Positions 46,484-57,910 of a stretch of DNA of 64,000 nucleotides are shown piece by piece. The position numbers and the translations under genes are program-made. Below the pieces are notes generated by a model, which saw nothing but the letters and a program-made list of their open reading frames with translations, was not told the origin of the DNA and searched no databases. Within the stretch, counting starts at the first letter, position 1, and every line of letters starts with the position of its first letter. Source of the stretch: Rhynchosporium graminicola (Eukaryota > Ascomycota > Leotiomycetes > Helotiales > Ploettnerulaceae). The stretch is taken from the NCBI GenBank assembly GCA_900074885.1, contig FJUW01000040.1, positions 186,001 to 250,000 on the forward strand, in the 5' to 3' direction.

Positions 46484-49400
46484 TTATTCGACCTTCAGAA
46501 ACTCATCGCCGTCCTCCCTGAGGTGAATCTCGGTAACCGGCTCATCATCAAGTTCAAGAGATTCCTCATCAACTGCTCTGACCGAGAATTCGTGGTCTGG
46601 GTATTGTACTGCGTTTGCGTTTAGACTATCAAGCAGATCTTGTTGAAGGCCGACGGCGCTCGCAACTCCAGACTCATCCATGTCAGGAACAGGACTTTGC
46701 TCAATGAAGTCTTCAGCTTCGGCATTGTTAAAGTCGTTGAGGCGTTCATCCAAAGATTCCCGATCTGGCGACGAGCCATGATTCACGTTATCGCTTGCCG
46801 CATCTGAATCTGCTCTAGAAGTCATGGCGGATGCTCCGTAACCACTAGGGGGGAAAGCATCCAGGCTCCGGAAGCCTTCTGTAGTCCATTTTGATGCATA
46901 CGGCGGTGGATCACCCATATCAATACCTTCATCATTTTCGATGCTCTGGTGCAGCGAAAACGGACCTTCGTAGTTGGGAACATTCTCCAAGGCCGAGGGA
47001 TCAATTGTCGTCATCTGCTCGCCAGGTGAACCATGACTTAGTTGATGGCGAGCTGCTCCTACTCCGGTCAAAGCGCTCGACGACCCATGAAGGGAGGAGT
47101 TTCCGACGAGGCCCTTGACTTCCCCCGCTTCAGACATATCATCATCTGAGGCTTGAGGGGACGTATCAGGCCCTCTGATGTCCAGAAATCTTGGTCCTCC
47201 AAGCGGCACATCTGATCTTCGTCGGTAGAATAGTAGGTATGCGCTTGACGAAACGATTCTCGATAAGTCCTTTTGCTTTGTGAAATGCGAATCTGGGGTC
47301 GTCAGTGACGCATCTTTCAAATTCTCTGCCTTTGTGGGGAATGTCTCCGCAACTTACCATTGTATTCATACCACTCATGATCCTCGTAATTCTTTGCAAA
47401 AGCGGTATAGTGGCCACCCCCTAGCCCTCCCCAATGATCGTCCACAGCAAAAAGGTCATATAGCTCCTGCTTGCCATCTTCGGTTTCGATCACACGTGAG
47501 CTGAGGTCGAGGCCTTCGATTGGGAAGTCGACCAAAACATCCACTTTATCTCTTCGATATCCACTTGAGCTGAACCGCTTCAAGTGCATGATAAGGATAT
47601 CAGGTGTTTTCCAGAGCTCAAACTTCTTGCTGGCACGCTTGTGTTCCTTACAGCGAGGACAATACCAGGTATCCATCTCCGAAAGAATTTCTTCCTTACC
47701 GAACTCGTCAAGGCAGTCGTTCAGATGGATGCCATTCTTTTTCCGGAGCATCCGAGATGCTTGGAGGGCTTCAAGGTCCGGGTCTTCAAGAGTCTTCGGT
47801 TTTGTCCACGCTGCCATACCGTGCAGTTCATCGGGATTTTCGCCAGTGAATAACGCATCCCAAGCACCCCGCCTCCAGTCGACTATCAAGGTCTCTCCTA
47901 AGCGAATCAGTGGTCCGCCGTCGGGAGCGTCTTGCTCAACTACACGAGGGCTCTGGACCTTCCTACTCGATAGCTTGCCCTTTCTTGAGTAAGTTTTCAA
48001 TCTTCCAGCACCACGCTTGTTATGACCTACTCTGACGCCGGACTTTGGTCCAGCCGGTCGGACAGGAAGGACCTAGTCATCAGTCAGAATACTTGTCACA
48101 CGTGTGAAGTCGTAGAAGATCGCATTTTTCATAATCAGGAAGGTTTGAAAAGAATAAGAGAAATATGGACTTACTCTAGGTGCCAACGCGGGTAGATCCT
48201 CATCCTCGTCGCTCGATGAACTCTCGTCATTCATTCGTGTCTTTCCATTGGTACCGTTGCTACTTTCTGAGCCGGAAGGACTGCCAAAAGCATCGTATTC
48301 TTGGCTAGGACTGTTATCGTCATGCTGTTGGGTTTGTGGGATACGTGAAGCAATTGATGGGTACTTGAATCTTATGTTGATGATTCCCGTGCCTATGGGT
48401 ATCGTCTGCTTTCCATCTCCAGTAAAGCATACGTCGAACATGTTTTGTAGGTCGGGGTTAAGCTGGGATCCAGGATTCATGAAGGCCGGTCGCCGCTTGT
48501 TAAACTTCCGGAGTACACTGGAAGATTTAGGACCCTTCATTGTTACATCCACGAGCTCATCTTCGCCGTCTATCGAATTGGCGACAACTTTACTATCTCC
48601 TGAAGAGTCGGCATCGGACCCTGTAGTGAGCACGATGTCTGCGTCAGCTCCATCGGCACTACTGGTGTCGGCATCATCGTTATTGGTAAATGCGGCCGAG
48701 GTTGTCAAATTGGCTACCTTTTCAAGAATTTTTCGTTTGATTGTTTCTTCGCTCCGAGCCTATTTCAAACAACTTAGCTTTTTGTGTGGGAAGTAAAGGT
48801 AGATAACTTACCTCTTCGGGTGTAACCATAATAAAGAAAGGCATACCACCCACAATCATTTGGTCAGAAAAAGTATTTGGGTTCTGGCTCTTTTCATAAT
48901 GATTCTTCTCAATGCGGTGAAGCACGGGAACTATCATGTGCTCGGCCATCTCATCATCCCAATCTGGAAGGTCATCTTCCTCTGAATCGTTATTGGACGA
49001 AAAGGTCTTGAAGCTCTTCTTCTTCTTCACCTTGCGAGGAGGCCAATTTGTAGGCTTTCTCTCAATCTCCTGAACGATGATGATATCGGAGGGCTGAATG
49101 TCTTCGGAGACTACCATTAAATCGCTGTGGAGCTTGTAAAATGCAGAGTTATGATTTTCCATCACAAGCAAGCGCTCAATAGGCACGCCTACACGCTTCG
49201 AGACAAAATCCTTCAAGACTCTAATGCTAGCATTCTTGTCGATGTCAACACGAATGGAGATGGGTTTATCGTGCAGTGGAAAGAAAATAACTTCACGTTT
49301 CCAGGAAGAGTGGATCGGTAGCTGGAGGGTTAGATTGTTGAAGGGGTCGAAAGTAATGCTGACCTTGGAGCACGTTGGACATACAAGGGTCGACTTGTAC

Positions 49401-51808
49401 ATGCCGGTGAACAGGTCTGCAATGACCGAGTCGTCACGCTGCTTGGTGATATCCCAAACCTTGGCAGCCATCTCTCGGATTGCTTCTGGATTGTTGACCA
49501 TTTCGTCGGTTGAATCAGGCTTCTCGATATATGGTTTCTTTTTGACTCGACTCAAGTCTTCTTGAAGGCCATCGAGAAGAAATCCTAGGAACTCTTGAGA
49601 GTCCTGCTGGCCATAACCTGCGAATTGGGCTCGATATTTCCCGATGACATTTTTGAAGTTTCGAGGAGCAACAGAATTCGGGGAAGGGTCTTTGTAGATC
49701 TCATGTAGCAACCTATCGTATGCTATAGCAACTTCTCCATTGTTACCCAAAGCGTTGTCAAAATTCAGTTCCTCTTTCGCCCGGCCGGACAAAAAGTACT
49801 TAGTCAGCTCCTCCACACTGCGAACACACTGCAATGCAGAGTTCATGTAGCAGGTATTACCGAGGTTGTTCAAACCGACGGTACCGGATGGCTTTCTATA
49901 CTTTTGAGCTCGGCCTCGTGTCATTGGACCGGATGGGGTCGGACTGTTGCGACCGCTGTTAGACTGGCTATTAGACCCATTCTTGTCCAAAACCCCACTG
50001 CGAACGATGGCTGTAGAGCCTGATTTCACTTTTGATTGAACCCATGTCGTGACCCATTCCCCATCCTTGCTGATGTATTCATCCAAGACTATGTTTTGAT
50101 CGCTAGCAATACCAGCCATTGCCAAAGTCATACTACCGTTGTATTTGGGATTGGTCGATAGGTCTTCCAAGTCTAGAACATATCTCTCGGAGCCTTTTTC
50201 TAATTTCAAAAATGTGTCAACTCCAAGAAGAAGGTCGGTCCAAGAATCCTGGGGGTTGTGCGAGGCCGGAGCAGCAACATTGCCATTTACAGGAGAGCCG
50301 GGTCTCGAAGATGGGGGCGTGGCCGTATTCACTACTGAAGCTGTGGTCTCCTGAGTGGGGAGCAATCTCGGAACAAGCCATACGCGAACTTTTGACTTGA
50401 TATCTATACAGGCCGCCTCCTTGACCATCTTCAGGAAATCGACATACTTAGTAGATGTGCTGAGCACAAACACAGGTGCGGCAGGCCTGTCAACCTTGAG
50501 CTTCTGACTAATCAAAACTCCGTTTCCGTACGCTCTGTGGAGAGTAAGGACAGGAGGATGGAACTCGAATTGGATGTTCGACTCAACCCCATTTTGACTT
50601 GTGTTGTGTGCAAATCGTTCGATGGGAAGCGTTCCAGGCATCAGCCCGTACCATTCGGACACAATAAGCCAGGCATCTAGGGGGAAGAGGTGGAAGTCAT
50701 CTAGTCCTTTCCCATGCTTGAGCTGAACAAAATCTTTGCCCTTGTGATCTTTGATGATCTGCTGAACGATATCCGAGTTATCAATTGGACCGATCTCGCC
50801 GTCCGAGTCCACCTTGGTTTTCAGCTTGGCTTCTGTTCCCCGACTGGTGACTCGTTCCATCCATCGATTTGAGACTAAGAACGCCTTGGCTCCTTCTTGG
50901 GGTTTCTCTTGGTTCCAAGCCTCAATCAAGGTGGTGATAATTTTGATCTGCTCATCAATTTCAGGAATCGCTACAGGACGCAGTCAGTAACCTTTCACAA
51001 TTTCTAAAGATGATGGTTTCGTGACGACCACCTAAGTACGTACTGGTCTCTGCAGAAGCCTCATCTAGCCTTCCTGACTCTGTCTTCGAGCTGGCTGCTC
51101 CATAAGTTTGATTCTCGTTCCTTAACATGTCGATCGACTGTGCTCTCACTTGAGAAGATTTTGCATCGATCGTGGGCTCTGGATGATCCGACTCAGGCAC
51201 CATAATCATATCAACATCATCCTTCTGGCTTGGAGAAGCGTCGGGCTCGAGATCGGACGCCCGTCGCTTCAAAGGTGACGATGCCCGATGGGGATGTTCT
51301 GCGGCACCTCCCATGATAACCCTATGTGACAAATGGCGGACAGGTGAATGTGCTCTGATGTCCTGGTCGCTGGGTGCAAGGGAAGAAGTTCTAGCAGACT
51401 CTGGATCCCCACCTCTCTCGCCCTCCAGCGAGAGACTGGCGTACGCGGCACTGGGAGAGCTCGCAGCAGAGGGTATGTTCTCAACGGTCCCCAACGAGGT
51501 TGAGGTTTGTAGATGCAATGGTATGTGCGGAGGAAGGGTGGTGTCGGAGGTGGAGGGGACTTCGAATCGTACTTCGTTTGCCTGAGATTCTGGATCTTCA
51601 ACAGAGCTCAGTGGGATGTCAGGGTTATTATCGGTCTGCGGCGAAAGCTTTCTTTTCTTTATGGAAGACGTCGTGCCGATGAGCTGCCTTTGCAGCTCTA
51701 CAGTGCGCGGTGGAAGCAAAGAGCAAGAATTGGTCGGAGGGCTCCTGCGGGCGATGGTATTGGTATTGTGGTGCTTGGTGTTACTGGATTATCGCGAGGC
51801 TGTAACAT
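46484..51808 (-). CDS. UBP12: Ubiquitin carboxyl-terminal hydrolase, UBP12 / USP4-USP15 type, with DUSP domain
   Basis: Well-supported exons are 50970-48812, 48759-48175, 48072-47358 and 47292-46484, plus a first coding part ending at 51044. Introns are 73, 52, 102 and 65 bp. The product is about 1640 aa. Order: disordered N-terminus, DUSP domain (IEAWNQEKPQEG..VSNRWMERV..LDAWLIVSEWYG), a ubiquitin-like segment, the Cys box GLNNLGNTCYMNSALQC, GQQDSQEFLGFLLDGLQEDL, a long acidic insert, zinc-binding CPRCKEH, and the His box GGGHYTAFAKN. In yeast, Ubp12 deconjugates ubiquitin from mitochondrial fusion and signalling proteins. The start is unsure: the frame is open to 51719 but has no ATG there. 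ATG at 51808 works if a weak 89-bp intron (51696-51784) is spliced; the next in-frame ATG is at 51314. The C-terminus after the His box is acidic and disordered. Confidence 0.92.
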
Positions 51809-53642
51809 GGAGGCCAACGCGTGTTGAAGGGCACCAGGGCAGGGGCGTTCGAGCGTGGAAGCAGATGATCAAGGGGCCGTGATTGTCGGAATGATTATTG
51901 GAATTGATGATTTGGATGAGGACGGTGACGGTGACTGTGAGGGCGAGGGGGAGAGAGCTGCCAATATGGAAATAATTGCTTGCTTGCTTGACTTGACTTG
52001 ACTTGCGGATTGATTGATTTGATTCCCGTCCCCGTCGCCGTCTTCTGGGCAGCGTAGTGGCCTGCAATCTCTAGCGTGAAGCAGGAGGTAAGTCCTTGGG
52101 TCCTTAGCGAGGAAGTCTGGAAGCCTGCCTGGCCTACTTGCTGCACGTGAGGTAGGAGTAGGTAGGTACCTAGACACATACAGTACCCATAGGTATAAGT
52201 AATAGGTATGTATCCACGAGTAAACAAATATTGTAGGCTCACTCATTCACCATATTCTGACACCAGGACTAGGTACTTTATCTTATCCTAGGTTGGTCAA
52301 CTCCTCCAGACTCAGACCCAGCCACAGGTATATTTTGTGCAGGCTGTATCTACTCAAAATGACAACTGCTAGAAGTCATGATCTTTGTCAAATGACTTCC
52401 CAGGTCATATATATAGCTGTCTTTTCTTACTGCCTCTGAATCCTGACCGCATCTGCGCGCGTGGCCACTTAACTGAATCATGTTTTTGCCTCCCATCTTC
52501 ATTCGATCTTCGTTGTCTTACTCGTTGACCTCTGTTTCTGTCGTTTACAAGAGAATTGAGACGATACTGGGTGAGTATAAACTACATGTGCCTTATCCTC
52601 TATCTTCTAGTAGAACTGTCGAACTATAGTGTGCTCTGATGCTGTTCGGTCATTCAGAGAAGCTTAGTCTAGATTCGTGGCTACTACGATATGTATTCTC
52701 AATCTCCCGCATCTGAGTTGCCGTGTAATAGTTTTGCAGAGGTCTTCATATCCTCCTACTAAAATGCATCATAAGACTCTCTTTTAGATCTTGAATAAGC
52801 GTTTCATGCCGATATCATATGTGCCTTCAAAAGGACGATGATGCTATGTTTCGATCGAATGAAAGAATATCAGAGACCTGCTTCTTCTGATTCCGTCTCG
52901 GATACTCCTTGTGACAGCAGAAACTCAATTGCTTTCAGTTCCTACCTGAGGCAAAGCATCTGTTTCACTTTCCTACTATTCCATCATTGGGACTTCCATG
53001 AAAGATCCTCTATCGTGACGGATTCAGCCAGTAACAGTGTCCCTTCAATTACAGGGTTTCTTGGCATAAGGTCGAAGGTATTGTCATTTCAACATCATTT
53101 GTCTGCCTATCTATCTACAAAACTGAATAACACGACCTAGAGAAAACAAAGTACCTAGGTATGTATCCCACCCGAAGTCCATTCAGACCTTCCATATCAG
53201 TTATCAAAGCACCAGAATCAGATAGACACTTTTCAGCACCTGCCCGCCCATCAAGTGATGAATTGTCCTTAGCATCGTCATCTCCTCCGTCTCAAGCAAA
53301 GGAAGGCTTCTCTCTGTCATGTTAGGGTATCTTCTCGTGGCATCAAGCCCTGGCAACACTATAGCCAGAAAATCATGTCATGCAATCCCATCTTGTAGGT
53401 TCCCAACTCGCCGTAGAGCTCGGAACGTACGGTGAATCCACCAGCTATTGTCCTATCGACTTGCATGTCTCTTTATTCGTCCTCCAGCGATGTTGTTGTT
53501 CGTACTTGAAACATCGTATTTTAGTCGCTGCTATCACTCTTCTATTCTCCTTTTGCCATTAATAGTGTGCAGCACCTTCTTGTCGTATTTTCGAGGCTTA
53601 ATCTGCACTTATTTTCTTCCAACCTCGCCGACCGGAGCCAGA
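51809..53642. other. Intergenic region, no gene recognised
   Basis: Upstream of UBP12 and downstream of the membrane-protein gene. It includes short CTTGA/ATTGATT repeats near 51980-52020 and TAGGTA-type motifs near 52150-52205. No supported gene. Confidence 0.45.
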
Positions 53643-55157
53643 TCAGCTATAAACATCCCTCTCATTCCTCCCACCTATATCTCCTTCGATATTCCCATCA
53701 CCCTCAGGGAACACTCCACTACTAGCCCTTGTGCTATGCAAGACAGCCTCCCTAGGACTGTCCCCACCATTCTCACCCATACCCACACGAAGATCAAGTC
53801 CAGCCTTCCGTCCCCTCTCGCTATATCTTTCATCATCGCTATCACTCTCCTCTTCCTCACCCTCCTCCACTCTCTGACCACCAACCCTGACCATATCATA
53901 CTCAAGCAGCTCACTCACAAGACTCCCCTCACTCCCTCTAATATCTCCAGCTTCATTATAAGAAGTTGTCCTCCGAACAGCAATAATCGGCAGCCCCAAG
54001 CTCTCGGCCTGGAGTCTCTCATTCGCTTCCCGCTCCAGCTCAGCCTGATCCCTCAAAGCTTCATGATATAGTGGCATACTACTCTGTCTTCCCAAACTCA
54101 GAATATCCGTGCTTGGTCTAGGCTCTCGATCAGGACTTTTTAACCCGCCACCGAGATTAGATCCAGAACCTAAAATCGGGGGCAGTCCAGGTGACTCGAT
54201 CTCAACCTTCCTATCCTTTCCTTTCCCTGGGGAAAGCGTTCCTCGCGGACTTTGCCCAGAGATGCTCATGTTCGATGAGTTCAGTCCCCTAAATGGTGGG
54301 GTCCTAGAAGGTGGTGTTGGAGCTTCCATAGGCGCTGATGAGCTCCTGAAGAGAACTCTCCGTGGTATATGGAAATCAAACCCTGCTTCAGCCTCCACAG
54401 CCCTAGAGTCACTATCCACCATCCCCCCTCTCGAACCCATGCTCAAACTTGTCTTGTGCACAATACTTTCCTCCCGCTCCCGAATCTTACTCCTAACCAC
54501 TCCAATCGGCAACTTACTTGTGGCACCCAACCCAGGCCCCGAACCTGGACCCGAACCAGATCTCTCCCTCCTAGAGGTCGGCGCTGGTCGAGGAGCCAGC
54601 GATATAAAAGGTGGATTTTCATCATGATCTTTTGGCTTCTGATTCTTCCTCCTTCTCCTCACATAGAGCAGAAAAATCATAAGTAGGCCCGCAAGAAGTA
54701 AAAGTGATAAACTGCCCACGATCAGAGACACGGTGATATTCGTCTTCGAGAGCTTGGCGTTCGAGCGGAGCAGAGAGGATTGTGCTGCTATAGCCGAAGT
54801 AGCGGCTGGGTTTGCAAAGGGCGTGATGGAGAGATGGAGAGTGGTTGATGTTTCTGTTACGGTGGAGATGATATTTGTATGAATTGTGGTTGTAATTATT
54901 GTGGCCATGTTGGTGGGCTGTAAAGTGATGACTGAGGTTATAGTTGTGGAGCTTGGTAGTAGGAAGGGGATTACAACTGTAAAGTTTGTGGGTCTTGGTG
55001 GTGGTGATGTTGACGTTGATGTCGAGAGGCCGAGAAGTACTGTACTTGGACTCAGAATTGGGAGTGCCGATGGTAATATACTTGATGAGGCGGAAGGACT
55101 TGGTGCTAAGGACGATGAGTAGTCAGGCCGACCTGGCGGTAAGCCGTTTGATGACAT
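53643..55157 (-). CDS. Single-pass membrane protein with Ser/Thr-rich exterior, unknown function
   Basis: A single-exon frame of 504 aa starting at the first ATG. Residues 1-140 are rich in Ser, Thr, Pro and Ile with Asn-X-Thr sites and could be O-glycosylated. Residues 141-166 form one strong transmembrane segment (SLIVGSLSLLLLAGLLMIFL) followed at once by RRRR, which places the N-terminus outside. The remaining about 335 residues are a disordered, Arg/Ser/Gly-rich cytoplasmic tail with many possible phosphorylation sites. There is no obvious cleavable signal peptide, so insertion may use the membrane segment itself. This layout resembles fungal cell-wall stress sensors (Mid2/Wsc type), but no WSC Cys motif is present, so the role is unproven. 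Confidence 0.75.
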   Translation of the reverse strand: MSSNGLPPGRPDYSSSLAPSPSASSSILPSALPILSPSTVLLGLSTSTSTSPPPRPTNFTVVIPFLLPSSTTITSVITLQPTNMATIITTTIHTNIISTVTETSTTLHLSITPFANPAATSAIAAQSSLLRSNAKLSKTNITVSLIVGSLSLLLLAGLLMIFLLYVRRRRKNQKPKDHDENPPFISLAPRPAPTSRRERSGSGPGSGPGLGATSKLPIGVVRSKIREREESIVHKTSLSMGSRGGMVDSDSRAVEAEAGFDFHIPRRVLFRSSSAPMEAPTPPSRTPPFRGLNSSNMSISGQSPRGTLSPGKGKDRKVEIESPGLPPILGSGSNLGGGLKSPDREPRPSTDILSLGRQSSMPLYHEALRDQAELEREANERLQAESLGLPIIAVRRTTSYNEAGDIRGSEGSLVSELLEYDMVRVGGQRVEEGEEEESDSDDERYSERGRKAGLDLRVGMGENGGDSPREAVLHSTRASSGVFPEGDGNIEGDIGGRNERDVYS

Positions 55158-57910
55158 TCAAGAATCTGTTATTTCTTTTTCGTTTTCGCGACGTCGTTCC
55201 GTTCGTCCCTGAATCTCTCTAATTCAAAGTACCTATAGCCTGTAGAAACCGGATAGAAGATGCCGAAAGCATATAATATAATCAATACACGAAGGAATAG
55301 ACAAAGATTAAAGGGTACGGTGATCCGGCACCCGAAATAATATAAGCTTGCCAGCAGCAATGTGAAAGGACGTGTTTAGAGCTTCAAGAGAGTTTGATAT
55401 CCATCTCGTATCCGACGTCGATATTATAGAAGCGTGGTTTGAAATGTCACTTCCTCTTAAGCCTCTACCGGTAGCTGTCTTTCGGGTTCGAAATGTAGAA
55501 ACCAAACCAAGTCAGTGTCAATATAAGACCTGGAATTCAAAAATAACGCAACATAATTTGGCAGAACAAAAGGGTAAATGAATGTGAGTAGAGAGTCTCC
55601 CAAAACAGATGTATGAAAGAATGAACGCCAGAAGACGAAATGGTAAGCATTCAAATAGCGAGTAAGGAATCAGAAGGGGGTGAGAGAGGAAAAAACAGGC
55701 CAGCAGGGCCTCTAGGGGGGAATGGAGATAGATAGTCGAGTCAAAAACCAGCGCAGTAACAAGAAGCCTGACACAAACCTTGTCTGATCACGGTCAGTTG
55801 GCTTAACGGAGGATATCTCTCGGGCTCGGCATCGTATCCGTGCCAGCTACTGTTTTGTATGACATCGACAGATAGATTAACATGGACTGCATTATGATCT
55901 TATCATCGAACCTGGCATAGCCAAATCGGGTCTGCAGATTCTCGCTACCACTCGTCCCTAGGAAGCAATCTAATCCTAATGAACATGATTCTATGAAGAA
56001 AGCTTTGGTACAAACGTAATCTTACAAAACTGGCATTATTACCCTCTTCATCACCTTCAAAGCTACTTACAGTCAAACTCGAAACAGAAAACGTCTCTCC
56101 CTTCGAAGTTCAGACTTGAGCAGCCTCTCTATGATCAAGATCAATAAAGAATTTCAACCCACTATCCCCTGGCCCCCAAATCCCCCAAGAAGATCTCTTC
56201 ATCCCAACTCATGATCTGATCCCGACCCCATCATGCATGCAGCCCCTCCACCTCCGCAACCCCTCTAACTCCACTCGATTTCAACCCCCAGCAATCGAAT
56301 GGACAATCATCCGTGCCTGCCACGCTCAGAGAGAGCTCGTCCAAGATCTCCACAAGGATCACCAAGATTCTCGCTTAATCCGAGACGTCAGTCACGTCAA
56401 CATACGGCGATCACCCGGCGCCGGTGATTGCAGTACGCGCATAACCAGGCTGCCGATATGTCCCAAAATGACACATCTCCAGATTGAGAAAAGTGCCTTG
56501 TACATTTGAGGCAATCGATGTCCAATTGAGAACTTCAGACGAACCTGTAGTGGATCGCTATTCGCATGTCGTCTTGATTCAGATGATGGCTTCTCGCTTA
56601 TTGTGACCGCTGCATCTGAGTACTCGAGTGCGTGAAAAGGCTCTCGGACCTTACCATAGGTACGCATACATCAGATGGCAGGAGTAGACTACGAGAGATA
56701 AAAGGACTCTGAGAAGGCACTGGACTAATTCTCAGTTGACTCACAGTGACGCACCAACAATTCCCTGGCAGCACTCAAGTTTGGACCCGGCTTCGATCTG
56801 GGTCGCACCTGATTGAGGGCTTCGCGTTGAAAGGAAAGCTGGGATATAGGCAATCTGGTAGACGCGTGGACGAATAAGTAGTTCCGAAGTGTTTGCTTTG
56901 ATGCGAGAGGGTTAGTTCAGAGCAAAGGCAAGGCAAGAAAGGTACATGAACACATACGGATCAAGGACACTCAACCCACGATCGTATGAAAACATGCATC
57001 TGCTGTACACATTCTGGTTTCGCTCCCGGAAAAACCATCGCTCCCTTGATTCCTTCGCTTCGAACCAAAAGATACTACAAGAACATGTAATCAATCCACT
57101 GCTGGGTTCGCTTTCCTCGACACGGAATCACGGATTAGACTAGACTAGAAACGCAGTTCCCTGTCACTGCTGTATATTTACCATAACAGTCACTCTACTC
57201 TACTCTCCTCTTCACTCCAAGACCCTCCCACCCCCTTCCTCGCTCTCCTCTATCCACCATGCAAAGTTGCAACGTGAAGCAAAACACAAAACACTCCCCC
57301 CAATCCAGCCCTTCCAGCCCTTCCAGCCTTTCCAACCTTTCCATCTCAGCCAGCCACGAACCAGACCAGACCAGACCTACCACCACTCTCTTTCCATCAG
57401 CCCAACCCTGTTTTCAGGTTCGAACACGATATGTCCTTCCTGATAGTAAGTGGTTTGTTAATGACTTACTCCGAGCTCCGAGCTCAAGGCTGCGCAATAT
57501 ACCTCACCCCGGCAGTCTGCAGACCCTAACATCAGAAAGAAGCAAGCTCATGCTTTACTTTCTCAATATTCTAGACTCTCCTAAAGAATGCAGGGTGTCA
57601 ATCAATTTGATCCATAGATTAAAAAAGCAGAGGCACGGTACAGCTTACGGCATGTTTTGAGTATGGGATGATTAACAATGATGATGTGATCAATGCATAG
57701 CTATCTTCCCAAAACTAAGATGTACGCCTGTGTAACCCTCAATTTACAAGTCTCTCTCTCCTTCCCCGCAAAACAATGTACACGCTGCCGTTCGGTCCGG
57801 ATACAAGCACGAAGCAGGCAACACTTCGTCTTGCGTCCTTCCCAGCAGGAACTACCAATCCCGCCATCAACTAACATATACCTCCATCTCACGTTGAATC
57901 ATCTAATCAT
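55158..57910. other. Intergenic region, no gene recognised
   Basis: About 2.7 kb. A frame of 133 codons at 57259-57660 (+) has a Ser/Pro-rich start but no recognisable domain. The right part is the 3' flank of ACC1. Confidence 0.45.

Noticed and set aside
57259..57660. 133-codon plus-strand frame downstream of ACC1
   Set aside because: The Ser/Pro-rich beginning reflects CCAGCCCTTC-type simple repeats; no conserved feature follows.
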